Source: Acidimicrobiales bacterium
GTDB taxonomy: Bacteria > Actinomycetota > Acidimicrobiia > Acidimicrobiales > Palsa-688
Reading direction: 5' to 3'
Length of the DNA stretch: 6,978 nucleotides
Assembly: GCA_030039575.1 (NCBI GenBank)
Contig: JASHVH010000417.1
Coordinates: 1-6,978 of the forward strand
Shown here: piece after piece, positions 1 to 6,483 of the stretch
Layout of the letters: each line of letters starts with the position of its first letter
Numbering within the stretch: position 1 is the stretch's first letter
Notes under the pieces: model-generated
The model's input: the letters and a program-made list of their open reading frames with translations, nothing else
Told to the model about the DNA's origin: nothing
Database searches by the model: none
Made by a program: the position numbers and the translations under genes

Positions 1-1
1 A

Positions 2-2374
2 GGGTCGGGCCGGTTGCCTCTCTGGCTGGAGGGCCGTGCCGCTTCCTACGCCTCGTCTACCCCCTATGGGCTTTACCAAAAGCTGGTGGCGGCCTGGCTC
101 GGCGTGGTCCTCGAAGACGGGGAGGAGGTGGTGCGCACTGCGCTGGAGAGTGCGGTGAGAGCGGTGCTTCCCAATGAGGCGGCGGCCTCCCGGGTCAGCC
201 TCCTTTGTCGGATGATGGGCCTGGAGCGGGCCGACGCTGGACCGGCATTGTCACGGCTCAACCCCGAGCAATTGCAGGCGGCCACCTTTGACGCTTTGCG
301 CACGGTGCTGTCCAGGCTCGCAACCCATGGCGCGACTGTTCTCGTCTTGGAGGACCTGCACTGGGCGGACCCCACCTCGCTCAGGCTCACAGAGGAACTT
401 TGCTCTATAGCAAAGGAGGCACCACTTCTACTGGTCCTCACCCGCCGGCCCGAGCCCGACCCTGGCGTGTCCGCTCTCGAAACCGCGCTCGCCGCCGACA
501 AGGAGCTTGAGCTGCTGACGCTCGAACTGGCCCCCCTCGCTCAGGCCGCTGAGCACGACCTGGCCCGGTCCCTGCTCGGCGAGGGTACCGCCGATGATGT
601 CATAGCCGCCGCCAGCCGCGGCGTCGAGGGCAACCCACTATTCCTCGAAGAGCGCCTTTCTTCCCTGCTGGAGACGGGCGCTTTGGCCAAGGACGGTGCC
701 GGGTGGCGACTCGACCACGCCCTCTCCGAAGAAGTCCCCGAAGCTCTAGAACGTCTTGTCCGGTCCCGTGTCGACCGCCTCGACCTCGGTCCGCACGATG
801 CTATCGTCGCCGCCTCGGTGCTCGGGGCGGAGTTCAGCTTGGGAGCTCTGAGGGTGGTCACAGACCTGGACGGAGACCTCGCTGGCGCGGTGTCAGCCTT
901 GTGCGCCGGTGGGCTGCTGACCGAGCTGCGCAAAGTCCCGGAGCCTGCCTACCGCTTCCGCCACGGCCTCATTCAGGAGGCCACTTATAAGGGCCTAGTC
1001 AGCGACGAGCGCCGTCGTCTCCACGCCCGAGCCGCCTGGGGCCTGGAGGCGGCCTCAGGGCCCCGGCTCGAAGAGGTGGCCGGAGTCCTGGGCAACCACT
1101 TCGCCTTGGCCGGGGAGATCGAACGGGCCAGGCACTACCTTGAGCTCGCGGGCGATCGTGCTGCCTCTGCCTTTGCCAACGACGAAGCCATTACCTCTTA
1201 CCGATATGCACTGGCCGTCGCCAGCCGTGCTGCTGAGCAGGACCCGGCGCCGTGGAGCGACGCCTGGACAAAAGCAGTAACCGTACGGGCGCGGCTCGCC
1301 GAGGTGCTCCTGCGTACAGGGCGCCACGAGGAGGCCAGAGAAGCACTTCACGAGGCCCTGGGGCTGGTGGGTGGCGACGACCGTCCCCTGGCCGCTCGCC
1401 TACAAGCCTTGCTCGGAAAGGTGGAGATCGCGGACCACCGGTACGACGAGGCCCTGGACGCTTTCGACGCGGCCGAGGAGCTAATGGGCCACCATCCCGA
1501 GGAACAGGACCAGGCAACCGTGGACCTGTGGCTCGAAGTCCAGCTCGACGGACGAGCGTACGTCCACTATTGGCGCAACGATCCGGAAAAGGGTGCGGCA
1601 GCCCTTGCAGCCGCGCGTCCCGTCGTGGAGGCCCGCGGGACGCCAGGGCGAAAGCAGCGCTTCTACTTCCAGTTCGGGGCTCAGCGCATGCGCGAGAGCC
1701 GTTACCGCATCGATGAAGACATCCTGACGAACCTGCGTGCTGCGGTAGCGGCGGCACGGGAAGGCGGCGATGAAGAGGGCGCCGCGCTCGCGCTGTTCAC
1801 TCTGGGCTTTGCTCTGCTCTGGTACGGCGACCTCGACGAGGCGAAACGCAACATGGAGGAATCGCTGGGGATCGTGGAGCGCACCGGTGACCTGGTGCTA
1901 CGGGCGCGCTGCTTGTGCTACCTGAACGTGACCGCCCTTCGCCGCCACGACGTCGACACCGTGCGGTCCCTAGCACCACAGGCCATGGAGGCGGCCGCCG
2001 CGGCCTCCTACCCCGAGTACGTAGCGATGGCCAAGGCCACCCAAGCGTGGGCCGCCTGGGTGGGCGACCAGCCCCAGGAGGTGGTCGCCCTGTCCGGCGA
2101 AGCGGTCGAACTATGGCGCACCAGTGCCGCGGTGTACTCGTGGCACTGGGTTTGCTTGTGGCCCCTTATTTCCGTGCGCCTGGCCGCCGACCAAGTGGGC
2201 GAGGCGATCGAGGCAGCCCGCCAATTGCTGGTGCCTTCCCAACAGCGTCTCCCGGATGAACTGGAGACTGCCGTCCAGGCCTCCATCGACGCCTGGGAAC
2301 AGGGAGACCCTCGCTCCGCAACGGAAACACTGACCACGGCACTCGAGCTAGCGCGGCAATTAAGGTACGCCTGA
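2..2374 (+). CDS. Large AAA/STAND-type ATPase with TPR-rich C-terminal half (5' partial)
   Basis: The frame is open to the left edge, so the gene begins outside the window; a TTG at 14 is only an in-frame codon, not a convincing start. Residues below are counted from that codon. A WLEGRAASY...TPYGLYQ segment (residues 4-21) is typical of the stretch after Walker A in the ATPase part of cyclase-linked and MalT-like regulators. Walker B follows as TVLVLEDLHWADPTS (108-122). Then come GNPLFLEE (206-213), a winged-helix-like part with AASVLGAEF (266-274) and FRHGLIQEATY (315-325). From about 340 to the end it is Ala/Leu/Glu-rich helical repeats of TPR type, presumably for protein-protein contacts. 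The end, ALELARQLRYA, looks like a normal family C terminus. No C-terminal HTH is present. By family the protein is a cytoplasmic signal-transduction ATPase; the signal and the N-terminal domain (cyclase, kinase or other) are unknown. The class is well supported, the specific role is not. Confidence 0.85.
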   Translation, partial: GSGRLPLWLEGRAASYASSTPYGLYQKLVAAWLGVVLEDGEEVVRTALESAVRAVLPNEAAASRVSLLCRMMGLERADAGPALSRLNPEQLQAATFDALRTVLSRLATHGATVLVLEDLHWADPTSLRLTEELCSIAKEAPLLLVLTRRPEPDPGVSALETALAADKELELLTLELAPLAQAAEHDLARSLLGEGTADDVIAAASRGVEGNPLFLEERLSSLLETGALAKDGAGWRLDHALSEEVPEALERLVRSRVDRLDLGPHDAIVAASVLGAEFSLGALRVVTDLDGDLAGAVSALCAGGLLTELRKVPEPAYRFRHGLIQEATYKGLVSDERRRLHARAAWGLEAASGPRLEEVAGVLGNHFALAGEIERARHYLELAGDRAASAFANDEAITSYRYALAVASRAAEQDPAPWSDAWTKAVTVRARLAEVLLRTGRHEEAREALHEALGLVGGDDRPLAARLQALLGKVEIADHRYDEALDAFDAAEELMGHHPEEQDQATVDLWLEVQLDGRAYVHYWRNDPEKGAAALAAARPVVEARGTPGRKQRFYFQFGAQRMRESRYRIDEDILTNLRAAVAAAREGGDEEGAALALFTLGFALLWYGDLDEAKRNMEESLGIVERTGDLVLRARCLCYLNVTALRRHDVDTVRSLAPQAMEAAAAASYPEYVAMAKATQAWAAWVGDQPQEVVALSGEAVELWRTSAAVYSWHWVCLWPLISVRLAADQVGEAIEAARQLLVPSQQRLPDELETAVQASIDAWEQGDPRSATETLTTALELARQLRYA

Positions 2375-2957
2375 ACACCGCAGCGAAGACGACATCGACG
2401 CGGTCCTGGAGTGCGCGGCGGAATGCCCAGCGCGGGGCTTCGAGTTCACCCTCTATCGACAAGAGGTGGCTGGAGCCCCGCCGGAACGGGCCGACTTCGA
2501 GGGCAACGCCAACGGAGGCCCGCGGATGCCCCGGTCCGTTCATCTGGTCCCAGACGCCGAGCCTGGGTTCTGGTACGTCCTCGACCGGGCAATCGCACAT
2601 CGTGCCGGAATCCCAATCGTTGGCCCGCCAGGGCGCCAAGTGTTCGCCGACATCCCTCGGGATGCTCTGTTGGCTGCCATGAAGGACTCGATGCGTTGGC
2701 ATCGGGACAACGAGGGAGCGACGCTCTACTCGGTGCTCAACGCCAGCCGAGCGTGGCGCTTCGCGGCCGAGGACGCGCTCGGGTCCAAGCTTGAGGGTGC
2801 CGAGTGGGCGAGGTCGCGATGGCCCAACCCCGAGCTCATCGACTCAGCAGTCGCACTGCGGCAGGGAAAACGTGCCAACCTCGAAGCACCTGAGGTGGAC
2901 GAGCTCCTCGAGTACGCCGAGGGCGTCATTTCGAACGCGCTACAGCAGCGGCGCTGA
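2364..2957 (+). pseudogene. AadA/ANT-like aminoglycoside nucleotidyltransferase, N-terminally truncated remnant
   Basis: This frame is open from 2364 to the TGA at 2955-2957. The family resemblance starts near 2390 (DDIDAVLECA, then CPARGFEFTLYRQ). It continues through GNANGGPRM, FWYVLDRAIAHRAGIPIVGPP, LLAAMKDSMRWH, LNASRAWRFAAED and SKLEGAEWARSRWPN. This matches the C-terminal (DUF4111/AadA C-terminal) part of aminoglycoside adenylyltransferases, which move AMP from ATP to streptomycin/spectinomycin-type drugs. The N-terminal nucleotidyltransferase domain with the GSxxxG...SDxD metal-binding motif, roughly 60-70 residues, is absent. Upstream sequence in every frame belongs to the ATPase gene or contains stops. 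The first possible start is GTG at 2466; ATG 2526 has a GGAGG seven bases upstream but would cut further into the conserved fold. Without the catalytic aspartates it should be inactive. The coding frame itself is undisturbed, so the loss may be recent, or the piece may have another use. It runs tail to tail with the DUF389 gene. Confidence 0.7.
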
Positions 2958-2963
2958 CGGCCC

Positions 2964-2991
2964 CCTAAAGAACTGCGCGCCGAGCTTTAGG
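2964..2991. terminator. Possible bidirectional terminator hairpin between convergent genes
   Basis: Perfect 7-bp inverted repeat CCTAAAG (2964-2970) / CTTTAGG (2985-2991) with a 14-base loop that contains GCGCGC. It starts 7 bases after the stop of the nucleotidyltransferase remnant and lies in the 128-base gap between two converging genes, the expected place for a terminator. There is no U-tract on either strand, so the call is tentative. Confidence 0.35.
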
Positions 2992-3010
2992 TGACGCACG
3001 GCCCGCGGCA

Positions 3011-3024
3011 CGCCGGCGCCGGCG
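3011..3024. repeat. 14-bp perfect GC palindrome in the convergent gap
   Basis: CGCCGGCGCCGGCG is its own reverse complement. It lies 62 bases beyond the stop of the DUF389 gene and 54 bases beyond the end of the nucleotidyltransferase remnant. It could add to transcription termination or be a protein-binding site. All-G/C palindromes are common by chance in DNA of this composition. Confidence 0.35.
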
Positions 3025-3085
3025 GTCCTGCGGCCAACGAGCACTAGAGACATGCAGGCTGACGACGCGATCGCCACCGGAGCGA

Positions 3086-4060
3086 CTACGGCACGGGTAC
3101 GTACTCGCGCGGGGCCAGGTTGACTCTCACGTCCAGTCCGCCCAGGCCAGCGGCATCAAGGTATTGCCGGAACACGACTAGTTCCGGCCCGGGCGGCGGC
3201 CCGGTCACATCGACAAATAGCTGGTCACCCTGGGCGGTTACGCCGACGACCGCCCAACCCACGGGGCTCACCCAGCGCTCTGCAACGGCGCCGACACCGG
3301 CTTCCCGGGTTGTGGTGCTGTCAATACGGTCGGAGTTGGCCCAGAGAGGGATGATCACTACGGCCAGGAAGACAGCGACGACCGCCACTGCTGCCCACCT
3401 ACCGGCGGCCCGCGCCGTCGTCCCCGCGAAAGCTCGGGTTACGTGATAGAGCGCCATGACGACGATACCGCTGGACAATATGGCGGCCACATTGGTTGCG
3501 AACAGGAGGAATGCACCCAGCGCCTGGTGTGGGCTGCCCGATTCCAGCGTTAGGCCAACAACCGCCAGAGGCGGCACCAACGAGATGGCGATGGCCACCC
3601 CTGGGAGGGTGTCAGAGATGTCCGAGCGAGCGAGGGCAACGGATCCGACCGCACCAGTGGCCAGAGCGGCGACCAGGTCGACCAGTCTGGGCGTGACCCG
3701 GGCGGCGACCTGCGTGCTGGTAGCCGCGACGACGGGGTAAGGCACCAAAAGGCCCATTAGCCAACCGATCGCGACGACCGACGCGGTGCCGGCGACCAAC
3801 AAGAAAAGGCATCGCCGGAGGTTGGCCACATCCATGAGGACCACAGCCAGAACGACGCCGAGGATCGGCGTCATCAAAGGGGCCACGATCATGGCGCCAA
3901 TAACAGTGGCCGTTGAGTCGCTTACTACGCCGGCGGTGGCGATCACTGCTGCAAGCAAAAGGAGCAACCAATATCGACTGAGACGGCGCGCCCGCTGTGG
4001 CCCCTCGAAAAACAACTCATCTCGCATCCGTGCGACATCTTTTTCCGTCAACCCGGTCAC
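3086..4060 (-). CDS. DUF389 family integral membrane protein
   Basis: Complete 324-residue protein, close to the usual size of the DUF389 core. The signature segments are visible: DSTATVIGAMIVAPLMTPI (residues 48-66) and DISDTLPGVAIAISLVPPLAVVGL (147-170). About seven hydrophobic spans can be drawn: 30-46, 52-76, 83-106, 127-144, 152-171, 181-205 and 222-240. They follow a short charged N terminus (RMRDELFFEGPQRARR) and precede a soluble C-terminal region of about 80 residues ending in REYVPVP. The cellular role of DUF389 proteins is not established, so no transport or sensing function is claimed. The start is GTG at 4058-4060, chosen because GGAAGGAG sits seven bases upstream and the N terminus fits the family. 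No gene is closely linked on the same strand: the anti-sigma-like gene ends 495 bases upstream, so it probably has its own promoter. Confidence 0.9.
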   Translation of the reverse strand: MTGLTEKDVARMRDELFFEGPQRARRLSRYWLLLLLAAVIATAGVVSDSTATVIGAMIVAPLMTPILGVVLAVVLMDVANLRRCLFLLVAGTASVVAIGWLMGLLVPYPVVAATSTQVAARVTPRLVDLVAALATGAVGSVALARSDISDTLPGVAIAISLVPPLAVVGLTLESGSPHQALGAFLLFATNVAAILSSGIVVMALYHVTRAFAGTTARAAGRWAAVAVVAVFLAVVIIPLWANSDRIDSTTTREAGVGAVAERWVSPVGWAVVGVTAQGDQLFVDVTGPPPGPELVVFRQYLDAAGLGGLDVRVNLAPREYVPVP

Positions 4061-4067
4061 TGATCTG

Positions 4068-4075
4068 CTCCTTCC
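4068..4075 (-). promoter_or_regulatory. Ribosome-binding site of the DUF389 gene
   Basis: On the minus strand this reads GGAAGGAG. Seven bases separate it from the GTG start at 4060. It is a near-consensus Shine-Dalgarno sequence and decides the GTG start. Confidence 0.75.
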
Positions 4076-4235
4076 TCGCGACGCACCCGACTCGACCGCG
4101 CTGTTGATTCTTATCGGGCCTGTGCGTCGGCCCTCACCATCGCCTGATCCGGAAGGGGACGCGACCAGTCGAACGATGTGGGCGTAACGGACGGGAGGTG
4201 GAACCGGCGGGAGGCCGCGTCGAATTACTATTGGA

Positions 4236-4294
4236 GCCAGCTAAACTGGGCCATCGGCCAAACTTGAAAATCCTTCAGGCCTCAGTTTCGCAAT
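4236..4294. repeat. Cluster of degenerate GGCC-AAACT motifs, possible insertion-sequence end remnant
   Basis: Three related motifs follow one another: GCCAGCTAAACTGG (4236-4249), GGCCAAACTTGAAAAT (4256-4271) and GGCCTCAGTTTCGCAAT (4278-4294). The last two are offset by 22 bases. A looser TGGCCAAAAACAGAACC occurs near 4357-4373. The patch is clearly richer in A/T than its surroundings. Serial short repeats of this look occur inside the ends of IS21-family elements in actinobacteria, but no transposase gene or target duplication is visible, so an element remnant is only a suggestion. Confidence 0.3.
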
Positions 4295-4486
4295 GGAGAC
4301 ATCTCCCACCGTCTCGTTCCTCAGAGTCGTTCGGTCGGACCTCTGGCCTTTCTCCTGGCCAAAAACAGAACCGCGCGGCGCCCGTTGTGTCGCGGGCCCG
4401 GGTCCTCACGGCGCCCACAATCCCGTCGTACTGTATTCGCGGCGGTCAGCGAGAACGGCCAATCTGGCTGCTCCGTAATGGGGGAT

Positions 4487-4503
4487 CCGCTCGGCCGGAG
4501 CGG
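4487..4503 (-). terminator. Possible terminator of the sigma/anti-sigma operon
   Basis: Perfect 6-bp stem CCGCTC (4487-4492) / GAGCGG (4498-4503) with a 5-base loop, 53 bases beyond the stop of the anti-sigma-like gene. It is compact and GC-rich but has no U-tract after it on the minus strand. Actinobacterial terminators often lack one, so the position is the main support. Confidence 0.35.
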
Positions 4504-4555
4504 CTCACAAGCTGCCGGCCACCCATCAACTATGCCGTTGCGACGAATGAATACC

Positions 4556-5509
4556 CTAGAGCGTGGCGGCGGTCGCTGTCAGAGCCGGGGTCGTCGGCGG
4601 GCTTTGGCCGGACGGTGCGGTCAAACCGGCGGTGACAATCGATACGAGCGCCTGCGGGGACAGCTGCGTCGACGAAACGACGAGGTTCTCTACCTCGCCC
4701 CCCGAGGTTGGTATGGTCACGTCAAGGACGAGCTCGGTTGTGGTCGGCACGAAATCGATCGCCGGTGGGTTGGCGGCCGGAGGAGTTGGGCCGGTGGCGC
4801 CGGGCGGCAGCGTGGTGGCACTGGCAGCGGCCGTCCGGGCACGCGCCCTCCCGGCCGCCCGGGCACGCGCCACGGCGGCGGCCCCAGGCGGCGGTTGAAC
4901 CGACCCGAGGAGTGCCTGGTAGGGCCCCACTTGGACCTGCGGCACATCTCCCGTCCCCCCCGTGAGCGGGCCGCCGATGCCCCTGACTGTGGGGGTCAGC
5001 GGCCCGCCCGGGGTATAAGGCCCAAGAAGGGCCAGCGATATGCAGCCGCCAGAAGCGTTGGCGGCCGAGACCATGTTCGGCTCGTCCGGTTCGCCGTGGA
5101 ACTGGCTGAACATCTGGCCCGTATGGTCGAAGGTGCCCGCCGGCCAGCTGACCATGATGCCGGGCCGGGGGCAGCCGCTCGACGCCAGAGCGGCGTGGCG
5201 GTAGCCGCTGGGCAGCTCGAACACGTAGGACGAGAGCCGGAGCTCGCCGGCCCCGCCATTGCCGGTGGTGCCGAGGGCGACCGGGACGGCTACCGCCGCT
5301 GCCACGGCCACCGCGGCCGCAGCGGCAAGGACGGGCTTCTTCCACCGAGCTCTGTGACCCGCGTCCTCCCGAGCCTCAGTCGCCCACGGCCCCCCGTCGG
5401 CCTGCGGTCGGGACGAGACAACCCGCGAGAAGATCGCCGCCCGCTGTTCCTCGGTCAAGCCGCCCGGCGCAGCCGAAACGAGGCGTCCAAAGGCAGGGGT
5501 CTTGGTCAT
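4556..5509 (-). CDS. Single-pass membrane protein, putative anti-sigma factor
   Basis: 317 residues. A cytoplasmic N terminus of about 57 residues (with GGLTEEQRAAIFSRV at 16-30) is followed by one hydrophobic span, PVLAAAAAVAVAAAVAVPVALG (about 59-80), preceded by RARWKK, so the remainder should lie outside the cell. That outer part begins ELRLSSYVFELPSGYRHA and holds only two cysteines (113 and 156), a possible disulfide. It then has an Ala/Arg-rich stretch (about 212-230), a Pro/Thr/Ala-rich linker, and a final beta-like part (TTTELVLDVTIPTSGGEVENLVVSS). The ATG overlaps the stop of the sigma gene as ATGA, and GGAGGAGG lies seven bases before it, so the two are translationally coupled. By position it should hold the sigma factor at the membrane and release it on a signal. 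The usual zinc-binding HxxxCxxC motif is absent, so that role is inferred from context only; no family was recognised. Confidence 0.75.
   Translation of the reverse strand: MTKTPAFGRLVSAAPGGLTEEQRAAIFSRVVSSRPQADGGPWATEAREDAGHRARWKKPVLAAAAAVAVAAAVAVPVALGTTGNGGAGELRLSSYVFELPSGYRHAALASSGCPRPGIMVSWPAGTFDHTGQMFSQFHGEPDEPNMVSAANASGGCISLALLGPYTPGGPLTPTVRGIGGPLTGGTGDVPQVQVGPYQALLGSVQPPPGAAAVARARAAGRARARTAAASATTLPPGATGPTPPAANPPAIDFVPTTTELVLDVTIPTSGGEVENLVVSSTQLSPQALVSIVTAGLTAPSGQSPPTTPALTATAATL
4835..4871 (-). repeat. Duplicated 13-base unit in the Ala/Arg-rich linker
   Basis: CCGGGCACGCGCC occurs exactly at 4835-4847 and again at 4859-4871, a 24-base (eight-codon) offset that keeps the frame. It encodes the repeated ARARA pattern within VARARAAGRARARTA of the putative anti-sigma protein. 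This is consistent with a small in-frame duplication that lengthened an extracytoplasmic linker. Confidence 0.55.
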
Positions 5510-6126
5510 GGCAATGCCTCCTCCGGGATGGTGCTAAGGCGTCTTGGGGGTGGTTGGAGCCTGCTGGTGGCCTCGCCTCGCCTGCCTTGGCCCTCGGTTG
5601 CCTTGGCGGCGAAGGCGCTGCCCTCGGCCTGGCAGTCCTCGGCCTCGAGGACGGCTTCGAAACGCTTGCGGGCCCGGTGGAGGCGCACCAAGAATGCTGT
5701 CCTCGTGCAACCGAGCACCCTGGACGCCTCTGCGGGCGACAGCTTCCCCCAGGCGCTGAGGCAGAGAAGCTCGCGCTCGGCTTCGGTGAGGCGCCCAAGC
5801 GCCCCGAGCACGCGCTGATGCTCCACCACGTGCTCGGCATGGTCGGGCTCGACGCCTCTGCTGGTGTCGTAGGCCGCTGCTCGCACGCCCAGCGCGGCCT
5901 GGCGCTGGCTGGCCCGGCGCTGGTGCGAAATCACCTTCCGGGCCACCCCGAACAGCCACGGGCGCGGCTCGGCGGGGAGCTGGGCGAGGCGGCGCCAGGC
6001 CACGAGGAACGTCTCCTCGACCACTTCTGCCGCACGGTCGGGGCTAGACCGGGACAGCGCATAGGCGAACAGCGCGTCGACGTTCGCCCGGTAGAGCTCA
6101 GCGAACCTGTCAACGTCTTCCTGCAC
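5506..6126 (-). CDS. ECF-type RNA polymerase sigma factor (sigma-70 family)
   Basis: About 206 residues. Region 2 is clear: FAELYRANVDALFAYALSR, then AAEVVEETFLVAWRRL and PRPWLFGVARKVISHQRR (core binding and -10 recognition). Region 4 follows: LGRLTEAERELLCLSAWGKL, then SPAEASRVLGCTRTAFLVRLHRARKRF (HTH for the -35 element). No regions 1 or 3 are present, as expected for the ECF group. About 45 residues (EDCQAEGSAF...PPPRRLSTIPEEALP) trail after region 4, low in complexity and not part of the family core. The GTG at 6126 is preferred because GGGGAGGG lies just upstream and the protein then opens QEDVDRFAELYRA; an in-frame GTG at 6144 would add six residues but has only a weak ribosome-binding site. 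It is first in a two-gene operon with the membrane protein that overlaps its stop codon. The stimulus and regulon cannot be read from the sequence. Confidence 0.92.
   Translation of the reverse strand: MQEDVDRFAELYRANVDALFAYALSRSSPDRAAEVVEETFLVAWRRLAQLPAEPRPWLFGVARKVISHQRRASQRQAALGVRAAAYDTSRGVEPDHAEHVVEHQRVLGALGRLTEAERELLCLSAWGKLSPAEASRVLGCTRTAFLVRLHRARKRFEAVLEAEDCQAEGSAFAAKATEGQGRRGEATSRLQPPPRRLSTIPEEALP
5517..5524 (-). promoter_or_regulatory. Ribosome-binding site of the anti-sigma-like gene, inside the sigma gene
   Basis: On the minus strand this reads GGAGGAGG, seven bases before the ATG at 5509. It lies within the last codons of the sigma factor gene (encoding PEEALP), so the second gene can be initiated directly as well as by coupling through the ATGA overlap. 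Confidence 0.75.
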
Positions 6127-6129
6127 TCG

Positions 6130-6137
6130 CCCTCCCC
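6130..6137 (-). promoter_or_regulatory. Ribosome-binding site of the sigma factor gene
   Basis: On the minus strand this reads GGGGAGGG, with the GGAGG core four bases before the GTG at 6126. The spacing is slightly short, but it is the best Shine-Dalgarno sequence in the area and favours the 6126 start over 6144. Confidence 0.5.
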
Positions 6138-6230
6138 GGAGCACTCGTTTGGCCTATCAGGTAAATGCCCGGCACACCGGTCCCGGTTACACCGAGCTCA
6201 CCGTGGTAGGCACGTGGATCGTCCCGCACG

Positions 6231-6247
6231 CGGCACCCCGAGTGCCG
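6231..6247. repeat. Inverted repeat (6-bp stem, 5-base loop)
   Basis: CGGCAC (6231-6236) and GTGCCG (6242-6247) form a perfect stem about 105 bases upstream of the preferred sigma factor start. It could be an operator or part of an RNA leader; function is unknown. Confidence 0.4.
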
Positions 6248-6267
6248 GTCGGGGAGCTGGGCCCCTG

Positions 6268-6298
6268 GGCTGGGGACCGCCGGCCTAGGCCCCCAGCC
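6268..6298. repeat. Inverted repeat (8-bp stem, 15-base loop)
   Basis: GGCTGGGG (6268-6275) pairs perfectly with CCCCAGCC (6291-6298); the loop can fold further through GCC/GGC. It lies between the LuxR-type gene and the sigma operon, and could be a U-less terminator for the former or a structured leader of the latter. Confidence 0.45.
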
Positions 6299-6360
6299 GC
6301 ACCGGTCCCGAACCTGCGTCCACCCACTGATCGTCTAAGGACGGCACCTGGTGCAGGCAT

Positions 6361-6396
6361 CGGGGCACAACTCCCCGAACGTGTCCGTTGTTCGGG
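6361..6396. repeat. Two overlapping, mutually exclusive hairpins
   Basis: CGGGG (6361-6365) can pair with CCCCG (6373-6377). CCCGAAC (6374-6380) can pair with GTTCGGG (6390-6396). The two stems share bases 6374-6377, so only one can form at a time. The position is about 90 bases downstream of the LuxR-type stop on the minus strand. Confidence 0.35.
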
Positions 6397-6483
6397 CGCG
6401 GTCAACAGCGCAAGGCTTCGAATTAGTTGTGCGCATCGGCGGCTGTAGACCTGTGAACTCATGCAAGCGATAATGATTGCGGC

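Larger units (their letters stand above)
4061..4555. other. Gene-free gap of about 495 bases
   Basis: No convincing gene is seen on either strand. The open frames here give proteins of mixed composition without recognisable motifs. The gap holds the DUF389 leader with its ribosome-binding site at the left end, an AT-richer patch with degenerate repeats at 4236-4294, a short inverted repeat TGGCC/GGCCA around 4345-4362, and a GC hairpin at 4487-4503 just past the anti-sigma-like gene. No confident promoter for the DUF389 gene was found; an AT-rich GATAAGAAT (minus strand, about 4108-4116) is the nearest -10 resemblance, but no good -35 accompanies it. Confidence 0.5.
6127..6483. other. Gene-free, hairpin-rich gap upstream of the sigma operon
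   Basis: About 357 bases between the preferred sigma factor start and the stop of the LuxR-type frame, both on the minus strand. No coding frame with recognisable content is seen on either strand. It contains several perfect inverted repeats (6231-6247, 6268-6298, 6361-6377, 6374-6396). It should carry the sigma operon promoter and any terminator for the LuxR-type gene, but neither could be placed with confidence. Confidence 0.5.

Noticed and set aside
1191..1757. 188-residue open frame on the minus strand
   Set aside because: It lies opposite the ATPase/TPR coding region and is Pro/Arg-rich without motifs.
4430..4480. Resemblance to the first codons of an IS21 istA gene
   Set aside because: The match needs a one-base insertion and fades after a few codons; too weak to call a transposase remnant.
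4198..4635. 145-residue open frame in the gap on the plus strand
   Set aside because: It has no motif or convincing ribosome-binding site, irregular codon use, and runs into the 3' end of the anti-sigma-like gene.
4385..5818. 477-residue open frame on the plus strand
   Set aside because: It runs antisense through the sigma and anti-sigma genes, its translation is Arg/Gly-rich with no motif, and it is typical of shadow frames in G/C-rich DNA.
6163..6190. GTAACC on the minus strand (6185-6190) as a -35 for self-regulation of the sigma operon
   Set aside because: No matching -10 element is found at the usual 16-17 base spacing.
5554..6288. 244-residue open frame on the plus strand
   Set aside because: It is antisense to the sigma factor gene, whose regions 2 and 4 are unmistakable, and has no recognisable domain.
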